64,000 nt of DNA from Hetaerina americana (lineage: Eukaryota; Arthropoda; Insecta; Odonata; Calopterygidae): NCBI GenBank assembly GCA_022747635.1, contig JAKTNV010000005.1:43879238-43943237 (forward strand), given 5' to 3'. Every line of letters starts with the position of its first letter. The stretch's first letter is position 1. This document shows, piece by piece, positions 36,640 through 48,143 of the stretch. A program made the position numbers and the translations under genes. The notes under the pieces were generated by a model, which was not told where the DNA came from, made no database searches, and was given only the letters and a program-made list of their open reading frames with translations.

Positions 36640-37489
36640 GAGGAAATGAAAATACAAGAAATATATTTGCCATCTTAATCAGGAATCGAATTGCAGGCAA
36701 CCAAATACTAAGCTATATATCTGGAAATCTTACCGTGACTCCTACAGAAATCTACTATTGGTTGCTGCAGTTCCCATATATACTAGTTTCTACACTTATT
36801 GCTAGTTCAATGAGATCCTTGGACATCCATGTCCAAGGAGTCCATCCATCCATCCAAGACTTCCCTTCACGAGAGAGCATTCGTAAATTGAAAGAAAGAT
36901 GAGCCTCGACATATTCATAAATTATCTCTCCATAGTATTTAGTTAATTACATGTCTCTCAATGATGAATACATATGGTATGTGTATTGCTATTTACTGTG
37001 GCTATTACATATGTCGACTAATGTCTTAGTTTCAGCTCCAATGAAAAATATAAGGAAAAGGATATTTACAAATACAATGACTTAGAGAATATACAAAAAC
37101 TGAGATTTGATAAGAGAAGGATTAATTAATAGGGATTAAGTAGGTGAGCATCCTGCCACTTACTTTCTAGAGCTAATATCAGCGTATTAGCAAGAACCGG
37201 AGTACTTTTTGAATGTTCTCTTTGAACGCAAACTTCATTTTGCCTAAAATATGTCTACGTTAGTCCAGAAATTAATTCTTACCCTGGGTTGCTATTTATT
37301 GCTGGTAGTAATATGCACATAACAATGACTAATTGTGAACGTTTCAATAATTCTTCACTATAAACTTTAAATAACACCTTATTGGTATATTCTGGCAGGT
37401 AGGTGTTACACACCCTTCCCAACCTACTCACCGCCGCCTGACGTCTGAACTAACTAAATAGGAACAAGTCGAAGCAGGGCGAATGGATG
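36640..37489. other. Unassigned AT-rich stretch
   Basis: No recognised element. A perfect short palindrome CCTTGGACAT-CC-ATGTCCAAGG lies at about 36815-36836, followed by a CCAT repeat. Confidence 0.5.
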
Positions 37490-38050
37490 GATTTGGATTG
37501 TTAGAAAGAAAGACAGTGGCTGTAGAGTAGCAAAGATGAGGCAATGGCAAATGAGCAGAGATGGAGACATGGGGCGGGGAAGGAAAGGGAGGTCGTGAAA
37601 GGGATCCGTCTGGCCGTACTGGAGGGAAAAAGGGTATCGGTTGTGGGAGTGTGGATGACTTATAAAGACGACGGCGTAAAGGAAAGGGTCGAGAAGAGTG
37701 AGGTGGTAACCAGGATGAGGAGCGGAAGGAAAGGAGGGGGTAGGGTGGAGGAGGGAAGAAAGCGAGTGGCGGGAGATTGGCGTACGCTGCGGCACGCCAC
37801 GGAGCACGGAGTCGAGAGAGAGAGAGGAAGAGGTTCCGTTATGATCGTGGAAGTAAGGGGGAGGGGGCGGAGGGCACGGCCTGAGTCGCCATCGATTGGA
37901 AGTTATTCCCCCTTGAGCGTGGGCGTAGCAGGAACCGGAGGTTTGAGGACTCAAAACGAGGGGACTCATTCCCACCAAGGAGGAGGGATGAAAGCCTAAA
38001 AGGGCCGAAGAGGAAACGGTACGTCTTTACACCCAGGGAGCAGCGAGCAC
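37490..38050. repeat. GC-rich, purine-biased island
   Basis: The plus strand is strongly A/G-biased from about 37490 to 37875 (GGAGGGAAGAAAG-like words, GAGAGAGAG near 37815). The frame at 37544-37999 plus (151 codons, R/G/E/V-rich) and its antisense at 37454-37978 follow from the bias. No domain is recognisable. It is the mirror image of the pyrimidine-rich islands at 29.1-29.7 kb and 34.2-34.6 kb. Confidence 0.65.
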
Positions 38051-39055
38051 CGTTCAGATCAGATATGTGATGAATAGTTTCTGCAGATGAGAGTTGCCAA
38101 GAATTGAGCATCGAGAGGAACTCATTAGTTTCTATTTTTAAACCAAAGCTGGACAGCTAAATGAAGAGGTCATACGGAGAGTGAATGAGGGACGTCCATG
38201 ATGCTACACGCTGAAACCATGCTTGCGGAAAAAATAGAGAGGGATAAGTATTCGATTTTACAGTGCATTTTATTGGTTCTTTACGAGGAGATCCCACCAG
38301 GATACAAATAAGACAGTATTAAAGACAAATAAGATAGTATTTTTAAGAAAAATGAATTCAATATTTTTTCGAAGTACTTATCGCAAATATTCTGATCCAA
38401 AAAATGTACTGCCGACAAATATAAGACGGAAGATGGAACTGAAGAAGGAGTTCTTCAATAATATTAAAGGTATGCGGCGAATAAAATACGTGAAACGGTA
38501 AAGGAAAAAGACTATGTAAGGAATAACTAAGTAACGTGCAGATGTACTAATAGAGATCGAGAACGCTGAGAAATCATTATGAAATTGACGTGCCAAAAAA
38601 ATCTAAATATTGACAACTGATTATGACTACTGTCACAGTAATGCATGACTCCACTAGCACACTGATGTTTGTATGGCACATTTATGGAGAACAAAATCTA
38701 AACCAGCAATTTAGATTCAAGCAAAAGGTCGTCTAAGGAAACCCTTACCTTACAACTTTATCGTAGAAAAATTGGAATGCACATTTAATCAGTTATAATG
38801 AAAGTTACTAAAGAGATGTAATAACGAGAGCCATTGAAGACACCAAAGGCCCAAAAGAGCATGAACAAAGCACAAGGAGGTAAAATTAAAATAGTTATGG
38901 TATGAATATGACAATTATACCTAAACCTTACTGTGCTAAACTCTTCGCAAATGGCAGTGTCTCGAACTGTAACAATCGTCACTAGCCCTGATGCATTCAT
39001 GAAATTACGTCCCTGAAACTTATAGTGCTGTTCTAGAAGCGAGAAGCAATTAACC
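38051..39055. other. Unassigned AT-rich stretch
   Basis: No recognised gene or element. Confidence 0.5.
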
Positions 39056-39650
39056 ATTAAGAATCCTAGGAAATGGCAGAGGTGCCAAAAGAAACGGAAC
39101 AATTGACTCGAGAGGGTACGAAAGTGAGGATAAGGGAGAGCGAAGAGGAAGGACGAGATGGAGGGAAGGCGACACTTGAGTGCCAGGGCCCCCCAGGTGG
39201 CAGACACGTCGCCAAACCATCTCCGTATCGATGTCCAGGGTTCGATCCCTTACTCCCCCTTCGACACCCCGGCAGTTAAATGAGGGGAAAGAGGTGGGAG
39301 AGGGGAGTTGAGGGTGACGAGAGGCCTCATCTCGACACACGCTTGATGCGATCCCATAAAAAGCCCTCTCTCTCCTCAGTGGAGAGATCGTCTCGGTTGC
39401 ATGGGCCACCCACGTGAGTGTCCCTTCACCCCGACAACGGAACCCGATCCCGCGAAGGAGACGCTATGTGTGCATCCGGAGGGTGTCCGAAGTGAGAAGG
39501 GTGCTTAGGGGGAGGAGATGGGATTGGATTTAGCGGAGATACGGGGGGGAGGGATGGTCTGGTGAGGAGATTTGGGTGAGACCGCAAGATGCAAGGGGGT
39601 AAGAAGTGGGAATTAGACGCTGAGGAAGATGATGGTTTGCTTTCCCTAGC
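39056..39650. repeat. GC-rich, purine-biased island
   Basis: Purine-biased plus strand at 39060-39180 and 39280-39625 (GGGGGGAGGGAT-like words). A tRNA-like fragment lies between the two parts at about 39195-39262. Confidence 0.6.
39195..39262 (+). repeat. tRNA-like / SINE-derived fragment
   Basis: CAGGTGGCAGACACGTCGCC resembles an A-box region, and 40 nt later CAGGGTTCGATCCCTTAC contains GGTTCGATCCC, a good B-box match with partial T-arm pairing. The remainder does not form a clear cloverleaf. Probably a SINE head. Confidence 0.45.
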
Positions 39651-41279
39651 CTGTCACACGTTCTTCGTGGGCAGGGGTTATCTTACCAAAGGATTAGAAA
39701 GCCCATCAGACCCGAAGACATATTTTGCCACTTTAGAAATGGAGATCTAAATCCCTCAGAAAGCAGAAGACATTAACACTCACTATAAAAACTATACAAA
39801 TTAATTCATTTTGATACAAAATAGCTAGAGTTGTGCGAAGCAGGACATTTGTCTATTCCAATCGACTAATTCACTAATTGAGTGATATAATTTTATACCA
39901 TTAAGGCACAGCCTTTATTTAATTGGCTTATAACGCAAAAATGCCTCATTAAAACACATGGTAAGCAACAGCTTGCCATATTCACTTTTCATGCTATATA
40001 TTGACGACTCTCTACAAGTTCGTAAGATAAGGTCAAATTTATGAATATATTTATTGTTTAAGAATTATGTTGCAACTAGGCGATTGTTCTGGTGGCAACG
40101 GTCAATATGTTGTATTGTGGCTTATCAATTATGGTGATTGTACGATAATTCGCATTTGATATATATGATTCGAATTACGGTGTAATTTGCTAAATGACGA
40201 AATTTATACACTTTGCTGTTATTTACTTATTACCCAGAGATTCTTTTTACCACCAGATTTTCATATAAGAGGATACTTGATAGTAATAACTGCTAATGTG
40301 AAAGGATAGCAAAAACTAAATGGTTGGGATAGAGGGTTCCGCATTCTATGCATTATATTTAAATACATAATTTAACAGTAAAAAGCAGATACTAACGTCA
40401 ATTTTTACATCTGTTATCATCAAGACAAAACAAATGAAACAATTTTCTTTTAGCGAAGATTGTTCCTTAAACAATTATCCTTGCACAGTTTTCTTTTGTT
40501 TACTTTCTTACTATTTAGATAATATGTACCTATATTTCCGTAGAGAACAGGAAAAGATCTCCCATTCTCATTGGTTCCGAAAATCACAATGAAAACTGCG
40601 GAGTCGAGAGATGTAAAGGGTGAGTTTAAATCGCGCAGTCACGTCTCGTTTCGCACACCAGTACCGCCGACCGCCTAATCATCTAACGAGTGTCACTCTG
40701 CGGTGTGCCAATATCCTTCATAAGCTTGGCAATGCTACCGGTAATTTTTTTCACTTTTTTGCCCAGTTTAGGAACGCATGATCTACGGAGCAAACTACGA
40801 TAACTTTGATAACATGTCCGTGCGCCCACGAGGGTCGGTCGCTCCCATTTGTGTGAAATAAAAACTTCTCAAACTAGATGCACGGGAAAATGTAAAGAAT
40901 TAACATAGCTCGCTTGCATCAGTCATTCAATACTTAAAAATAAGGTCTTGATGCAACGCATGTTAATATTTTAAGGCATATAATCTGTAGATGGAAGATC
41001 AGGTGGAAAAATCAGGTGGAAAAATGCACCGAACCTGCTGTAAAGCTGTCTGCAGTTTCATGATAATAGCCTTTAAGTATACGAGTAAGTCGTACAAAAT
41101 CCTGATACAAAATACTTATCGTCCTAAACAGGTACTATACAAATTACACAAATGTTGTTACGTCAACTGTTTAAAGTAAGGGCAGTATAACCGATGATAC
41201 CACCACAAAATGAAATGATATAACCCTTTATTCATGTCAACTTTTAGAATGGTTATCCCCAGTGTAATTGCAAAGAGAA
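39651..41279. other. Unassigned AT-rich stretch
   Basis: No recognised gene or element; a GC-richer patch lies at 40590-40860. Confidence 0.5.
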
Positions 41280-41346
41280 AATTTGGCAACCTAGTGGACA
41301 GAGCGATGGAGAATAGGGTCTCGTTTCGATTCCCGGTGATTTTTAA
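41280..41346 (+). repeat. tRNA-like / SINE-derived fragment
   Basis: TGGCAACCTAGTGG resembles an A box with extra bases, and GTTTCGATTCCCGG further on resembles a B box (GGTTCGANTCC with one mismatch). No complete cloverleaf is evident. It is a candidate SINE head; limits unknown. Confidence 0.45.
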
Positions 41347-41694
41347 CACCCAAGCTTGGTGATTTTTTGGGAGTCAGAACTACCTGGGTAAAGTCAAATG
41401 GTACTGGGAAAATAATTGGCCACTCTGCTATGAATGTGTATCTTTCACTCGCTGTTGGACTTAGCACGAGGTGAGCTCGATTATTATTCATCAAGCCCAC
41501 CCTCGGATTGGTTAATTTGGTGAAATGGCGAAGCGTCTATCCAATTAACCTACTCGGACCAATTTCAATTGATGTATAGGCACACAATGTTTTCAAATAT
41601 TATACTTCAGATAATGGTAATCACTGATTTTCTCGGAAAGAATCATGAAAAACCTATTTTATTTGATATTGCTAAAAATAGGAGTTCATACGTA

Positions 41695-42280
41695 AACTAT
41701 AGCATTTGGGACAGTTTACGTAATTCGGAAGTGTTCTGAACCAAAATGGTCAAAGTAGTAGGGACATAAGGAGAAGAATTGTTCAAAGAGGATTTCACAA
41801 AGAGGAGGGAATTGATGATAATGTCATTGAGTAAGGGTGTTAAGAAACGACTCGTCAAAACTTTGATTTGAAGCGTGGTTTTGCACGAAGAGGAAACATG
41901 GTCATTGAAGCAGGATGATAGGCGTAGATTGGCGGCTTTTTTCAATGTGAGTGTGGAGAATGATGGATATGGTGAAAGGGACAGAAAGGTAAACAAATGA
42001 GGAATTGCTGGGTATGGTTGGTGAGGAGAGGGGATTGTTGGGATAAATCATATTGATGATGTAGGAAAAATGGATGAAAAGCATATTGACCAGCAGTGGG
42101 ATTTTGAAGACTATGATAGAGGAGAGAATGTTAGGCAAACGAAGAAGGGGAAGGAATAGGACAAGGATATTGAATGGAATGGAGGAAGGAAGTATGCGGA
42201 ATTTTAGAGGGTCATACTGTCGTGACGGATGCCAGGTTAACGCAATTACGTTTCGAAATCCAGGGCTCAAGGGCTTTTTC
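41695..42280 (+). mobile_element. RTE-family LINE, C-terminal coding fragment
   Basis: Colinear with 23900-23440 of the larger copy in reverse complement: a GSVLNQNGQSSRDIRRRI-like segment, then a LSKGVKKRLVKTLI-like segment, then ETWSLKQDDRRR-like, then EELLGMVGEERGLLG-like, then ILKTMIEERMLGKRRRG in the frame 42074-42412. Many frame changes. It stops around 42280 before the terminal hairpin. An inactive remnant. Confidence 0.85.
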
Positions 42281-43676
42281 ACGTCAGTAAAATTAACTTC
42301 AATTGACTTATATTTTTGGGTGTCATTCAATTCGCAATACTTTTCACTAATTCAATTCGAAATCTTTTATAACAAAGCTTCACACAACCCTAGAATTAAC
42401 ATGAGTTCCTAATCGTAGCATTGTAACGGATAAACTTTGAGTGAGTAACCGCGGAACGTAAAGTCAGATTGTAAACCTATGCTTCAAGGCATAAGTATTA
42501 TTTCCGGAATTAAATTTTGTCCGCTTAAAAGGAACGATGGACCAGAACCACCGCAGTAAAGTCAAAATCCATAGCATTCTGCCTGAAATTTAAATGAGCT
42601 CCATTAACCATATGGGAATATTCACGTAAGAGATTAGATCTTACGATATAATATAAATGGAAAATAAAAGCGTAGTCATTAAAGCAAAATCACTCTCTCA
42701 ATAAAATCGTAGAGAACGCCTTAAGTAGTGATTATCGTACTGCACAAGGAAATTAGCCAAGCGAATAAGAAAATCGCCCGATCTAAGCGCTTTACAAAGT
42801 TAATCTATTAATTTTTACCCTCTTCATGGATCTAAATTCAAGGTAACTCGCTCAGGTTGATTTCCGTTTTCCAGAATTTTGGAGTTACGCACACGTATCT
42901 ACAGATTCCTTAGAAATCATGTTCTTCCGTGGAGCATAGGAATCCAAAAGATTAAAATTGGTCACAATATGTCAGTATACAACTAAGCATGTAAGCATTA
43001 CTTTAACAAAAGATAAAAGTTGTATTTTAAAGGATGAACTTATTTTACGAAGACAGAGCAAACATTACATGAATGACACCTTTATCCATTGTCTTCTTTT
43101 AAGCAGATATTATGGATCCTTGCCAAAGTTTCCGCCAGTGAGTCATTCGCCAAAGCATACTTAGGTAGTATGATTCATTACCATACAGATGGATGAAACT
43201 GATTAGATATCATTCCGACGAAAACTGATGGAACTAGTCTGTTTAGGTCTTAGACATTGTGAATGCATGGGAGTCTCTGGTTGAGAAGTTGGATAATAGA
43301 TTGTTAGAGAAAGCCCTAAGTGGGATCATGCGGAGATTGATATAATATAACTTAAGACTACCAAAATACGGCATACATTTGCAAATCATATGCTAGTTCT
43401 GATTAAACTTGGAGAAAATAAGCTTGTGATTCCATCAGGGCACGCGGGAGAATTTTCTATTTTCAACTGTCGGACTTCGTCATTCAACGTGAAAAAAATA
43501 AATATAGAAATGTACTAATGCGTTAACAGTTTGAATTGTCTCGCTCATATAGTGAAAAACTCTCAAGAATGTGTGTTTCCACCTCATTCAGCTACCAAGG
43601 GTAACTAACGGGTAGTCAAGATAAAATAGGATAACAATCGAGCCGCGGGTGATTATTGCATTTACATGGCGTGCAA
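42281..43676. other. Unassigned AT-rich stretch
   Basis: No gene recognised. A patch at about 43195-43330 has its reverse complement at about 44935-45060 (for example GAAACTGATTAGATATCATTCC against GGAATGATATC, and GGATAATAGATTGTTAGAG against CTCTAACAATCTATTATCC). These are two inverted copies of an unknown repeat some 1.7 kb apart. Confidence 0.55.
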
Positions 43677-43856
43677 ACGAGGAAGGGACAGGAATAGGAT
43701 AGTGACATTGGTCGGAATGAAGGGAGGAAGGAAATATACGAAGACGAAGAGAGGCTTGTTGCAGAGTATGATGCTTGGTTGTGTTTTGTAAGAAGAGATA
43801 AGAGGATTACTTGGTAGTTAGTGCCTATTCAAAACCTACCTTACCTATCATAATAA
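43677..43856 (+). mobile_element. RTE-family LINE, 3' terminal fragment
   Basis: Matches the last ~180 nt of the element: AACGAGGAAGGGACAGGAAT, a GGAGGAAG block, GTTGTGTTTTGTAAGAAGAG and CAAAACCTACCTTACC. The terminal hairpin is imperfect. Confidence 0.78.
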
Positions 43857-44344
43857 TCATAACCTATAATAATAGTCATTTCCCATTTGAATATGATTAA
43901 AATTTAGCTCTTAACGGAGCACTGCATTTGAAAAAATGCATTATGAATTTAATTCACTGAGTGTCAGTTTGCTCCATATGCTTTCAAAAATGAAATGATT
44001 TTTTCTTCCCCGATTTGGTGAAACATCCAGGGAAACTATTTTTTTATTTCCTGTATGAGAAATAGAGTTCATAACTAACTCAAGGTTTTCACAGTTCATT
44101 AACCTTCTAGTTTACCGTTAGTTTATTTCATCATTGTCACAAAATAATGGGTATGACAGATAGCATTTTGGTGGGGATTTAAATTTGATAGCAATTTAGC
44201 TATAAATTCCTCTTATTAAACTTGACTATTTTGGTACCGATTCTTTTCGAGCTGATTACGACTCGAGATACTTCATGTTGGCTTAATATGACAAATTCTA
44301 CATCAATGCTTTCTTTTGCAATAGGAAACATTTGCTGTCACTTA

Positions 44345-44815
44345 ATTTAGGTGATCTTCCGGTTAAGATAGGTTTTTGATGGAAACAAACTACCAAATAG
44401 TCTCATGATTAATTGATTAATAGACTCTTGTCCCATATTTCAAAAGCCTCCAATCTACGCCTGTCATCCTACTTCAATGACCATGTTTCCACGCTATACA
44501 TAACTACGCTTCATATCAAAGTTTTAATGAGCCTTTTCTTGCCGTCATTTAACAACTTCCCTGTCAACAATTCCCTCCTCCTTGTGAAAGCCTAACAAAA
44601 TTCTTCTCCTTATGTTCCCACTACTTTGACTATTATGGTTGGAAACACTTCCGAGATACATTAACTGTTCCACCTACTCTAGTCTCTGCCCCCCTATTTT
44701 AAAGTTTAAGTTAGCCTTTCTCTTTCTAGGAAAACCGCATAACCATTATTTTATTAACATTTATTCTCTCATATCTACCGCACTGAATTTCCTATTCTTT
44801 ATGGATTTTGAAATT
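44345..44815 (-). mobile_element. RTE-family LINE, 3' fragment
   Basis: The minus strand carries the terminus (TCTTAACCGGAAGATCACC) and then, going 5', the region coding for ETWSLK..DRRRLEAF, the LSKDVKKRLVK-type block and the FSRKRK...INKTK block at about 44740. Frames broken; a GGATTTCCTA-like edge near 44800 marks the end of recognisable similarity. Confidence 0.82.
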
Positions 44816-46803
44816 AATTTAAAAAATACGAAGTGATTTCACAAGTAATTTTATTTATTTGCCGTAGAGAAATTAAAAGTATCTCAATTTTCAAAAATTG
44901 CAAATCTTTTCCCTGAATAATTACGTCTCCGCATGATTCCACTTAGGGCCTCCTCTAACAATCTATTATCCAACTTCTCAAACAGAGACTCTCATGCATT
45001 CACAATGTCTAAGACCTAAACAGGCTAGTTCCATCAGTTTTCGTCGGAATGATATCTGGAGATTTTTTTCCAAGGTTGAAATGTACTGAATTTTTATGAG
45101 CCATTTTGCCAGTATTATTACGGTTGCAAAGCCTTTTCCTCTCAAGTTACCCTCTTCATATACTATGAACGAGATGCATAAGTTATGAAAAAAATATTAT
45201 TTTACCGATCGAGTTAAGCAGAATCACTGGCAATTCCATTCTCGTGTAGAAATGGAAGGAAATAGAATCTCGTATGCGGTATTGCTTCGTTGATACAAGT
45301 AGTTGTGAGTATTGATGCTGACAGTTGGTCCAGAACTTTTGATCGAAGTCCAAGATTAAGATTTATGCTGGGTAGATGCGTCATTAAGATAGATACGAAC
45401 CCAGAGGAGAAGATTGGAGAACAAACCGACATTGTCATCAGCATGTCTGAAAAGTGCTGGAAGATCCAAGGTTTAATGCTCCATCCTAATGATGGAGTAT
45501 TGAACACATGATGTAATTCTATTCAGAGAGAACTTTCCTGCTATCGATTTCTTGAAGAATAACAACTGTGTACCTAACAATGATTCGTGAAAGATATTTA
45601 AAAACTTTGACGTACTGTTTTGGTAAAACTAGTAAAACAATGACACTTCTCATTTAATTTTAGAATCCTGAAGCAAATTCTGGAGGAGATCTAACATGAA
45701 CGGGATCTTGATGCATTCTCTTCTCAGAGAGATTTTTTTTGGACTTTGTGATGTAATTAATAGTCGCCAATCGCAGGGTATCCTTACATAAAAAAATATT
45801 TTTTGAAGTCGTTTTATGGAAAATATACCCTATTTTTTAGTTTCAACTGCCAATAAAGTTTACCCAAGCACCAGTTCGCCCAATCTGAATATGTACAAAG
45901 CAATTTTGCTATGGAATAAATCGAACAGGGACGTAAAATATTTTCAGCCGGGGAAAATACCTCCCGATGGCCACTCGCTAAATTTAACCCAGAAAACTCC
46001 TTGCACATAAAAAACCGAGGGCACTTTCAGACAAATAAAAACTAAAGAGTCAGCAATCCTCTATAAAAAATGTGACGAAAAGAAGATGACGAAAATAAAA
46101 CAAAATTTTGGGATGGTCGAGATAGATGGCAAGTAACCCGATACGAGAGGATGGCGAGAAAAGACCGAGGGGCGTCCCACGAGGTAAAAAGTTAACAGGT
46201 TGTAAGAGAGGGTATAGGCGATTGATTTACACGCGTAACAAAAAATTGGTTCATATGATACGATATAACATTTGAGATCTTTCAGCGGTTCCACCCTCTT
46301 TAATTCTTGAGCAAAAAATCAACTACTATATATTATCTTAAGAGCACGCATAAGTGTCTTATGTAAACCAGATTATGTGTTCCATGGGCCTCCCCACAAA
46401 AATTCGGCAGCTTCGGCAGCATTATTATGAGTTGTAGCAATCGTTTTTTTTTATGCTTTGGATAACCTCCCTCAATTTATCATTCAATTACAGCTTTCTC
46501 AAAATGGCAACATGAACGAAGTCCCATCTCCTTCACATATTTAGTACGCTCTCGTTACACGTGCCTGGTAGTGAACGGAGTACCTCCTTCATTTAAAAAT
46601 GTCAACAGCTTCGGTTTTCCCAGTCGGGTGATAATCTATGAACAATAAATGATTAATTTGTAAATTTCGATGCATATTATTACTATAATTTCAACGAAAC
46701 TCACATTCGCTTCTGTAATCATTACACCAATATTCGATTGGGCGGATATATACACGGCAGTTTTAAATTTAAAAAAATTAAGTTGTTTGAAAAATTATAC
46801 TTA
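44816..46803. other. Unassigned stretch
   Basis: No recognised gene. The section 44935-45060 is the inverted counterpart of 43195-43330. The frame at 45290-45511 (73 codons) has no known domain. Confidence 0.5.
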
Positions 46804-46845
46804 CGAGGGTAATTTGAAAAGTTCCTGGAATGGAAAATAAACGAC

Positions 46846-47966
46846 TTATTTTAGTAAAACTTTTATATTTTTCAATGTGGTCTTTCTGCACAAAAATGCA
46901 CTTTGTTCAGCGATGTTCCAATGTCTTGATCCCATCTCGAAAATTAGATCACTTCAGGCAAAGTACCCGCTTGCTTTGGTTGTTAGTTCTTTGTTTGAAG
47001 AGAATCTCCGTCCACCGGGGAAAATTTTGCGCTTGGGGAAGAGATGAAAAACTGATGGAGCTAAATCAGCGCGGGTGAGGCAACAATTCGTATCTTCGGT
47101 AGCTTCAGGCGTGATGTGGTGGAAGTCGAACATAATGAATAACTGATCGATCGACTTGCTTCGATCAGTTATTCATTATAATTCGTATCTTAGTTCACAT
47201 AGTTTTGCCATGGCAACGACACTTGTGAGTCAGTGTGCAATGTCTTGATGAAAGATCGCTTTCTTCCTTGCCAAACCTGGCCTTTTTTCGTGTATCCTTT
47301 GCAGTAGCTGGTCCAAGAGGATGGCATAGTTTTGTCCAGCTATTGTTTGACCAGTGGGAAGAGAAGGATCCCTTTCGCATCCCAGAAAACTGAAGCCATC
47401 ACATTTCCTGCTGAACGCATTGTCTTTGCTTTCTTTGGTGGTGGTAAATCAACGTTTCCACTGCTTTGTCCCTGGGGTATAGTAGTGGACCCAAGTTTCA
47501 TCTGTGATTACAAACTGAAATCTTGTTAGTTGCTGTTAAAATGGGTCAAACATTGTTCAGAAATTTTCATTCTGATGCACTTGTGATTCCGCGTCCAGAG
47601 TCATGGCAACCATTTAGCAGATAATTCTGTCATATCCAATTCCACTCTTCAAATGCGATATGGCCTTTCAGATGACATCCCTACAGCTTCAGCGATTTCT
47701 CTCACTTTCAATCGGCGATCCTCCATGACCATTTTAAGCACGTTTGCAATAATTTCTGGGCTAGTAGAACAGTTTGGCCGACTAGTACGCGAATCATCAT
47801 CTAAGATGCCTCGACCAAACTTAAACTTGTTTGTAAACTTGGCAGCAGCTTAATATGAAGGAGCAGAGTCCCCCAGAGATTTCTGAAAGTTGATATGAAT
47901 TTCCTTTACTTTCATACCTTTCTTTACAAAGTATTTAATCACTCCTCGAATCTCAATTTTTTCCAT
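46846..47966 (-). pseudogene. Mariner transposase pseudogene
   Basis: Conceptual translation from the ATG at 47964-47966 begins MEKIEIRGVIKYFVKKGMKV, followed by an FKFGRGILDDDSRTSRPN linker and LKVREIAEAVGMSSER (second helix-turn-helix). After frame changes come VITDETWVHYYTPGTKQW, which holds the first catalytic aspartate, then an IFHQDIAH-type second aspartate block and, once the nested insertion is ignored, CELRYELLPHPRADLAPS. Family members normally read HPPYSPDLAPSD here, so the third aspartate region is also altered. At least four stops and several frame changes are present. No active protein. Confidence 0.92.
47085..47191. mobile_element. Small foldback insertion no. 3, nested in mariner
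   Basis: The direct repeat AATTCGTATCTT lies at 47085-47096 and 47180-47191. Between them are 83 nt: a 35-nt tail (47097-47131) with TTCAGGC at 47104 and GGTGGAA at 47118, then two perfect 19-nt arms (47132-47150, 47161-47179) around a 10-nt spacer. The right arm ends exactly at the second repeat. Removing the insertion and one repeat restores the mariner reading CELRYELLPHP, so this is a true insertion with target duplication. The tail matches that of the insertion at 31673 in sequence and spacing. Confidence 0.92.
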
Positions 47967-48143
47967 CTTCGCAAATCGCTACACGGAAACAACAGAGAGG
48001 TTTCCGCATCACAGATCTCTTCGCAGAGCACTGATGTGTGACGTGTTTACTCGTAAAGGATCACCTATTACTACGCGAGCAACTCGTTACGCTAGCACTG
48101 ATATCTGGAGGTGATTCCGTGGCCCTTTCAAATTACCCTCGTA

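Larger units (their letters stand above)
46804..48141 (-). mobile_element. Full-length mariner element, inactivated and carrying a nested insertion
   Basis: The outer 16 bases, CGAGGGTAATTTGAAA, match at both ends (46804-46819 and 48126-48141), each flanked by TA (46802-46803, 48142-48143). The inner parts of the TIRs have diverged. The 1338-bp length is typical of an intact mariner plus small changes. The transposase on the minus strand is full of stops and frameshifts. An 83-bp foldback element with a 12-bp direct repeat is inserted at 47085-47191. The TIR family is distinct from that at 3296-4048, although both begin CGAGGGT. Confidence 0.92.

Noticed and set aside
36815..36836. Perfect 22-nt palindrome CCTTGGACATCCATGTCCAAGG
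   Set aside because: Short, isolated and next to a CCAT repeat; no flanking duplication or tail, so no element is claimed.
37454..37999. 174- and 151-codon frames on opposite strands
   Set aside because: Explained by the purine-rich island; no domain, no splice or start context that favours either strand.
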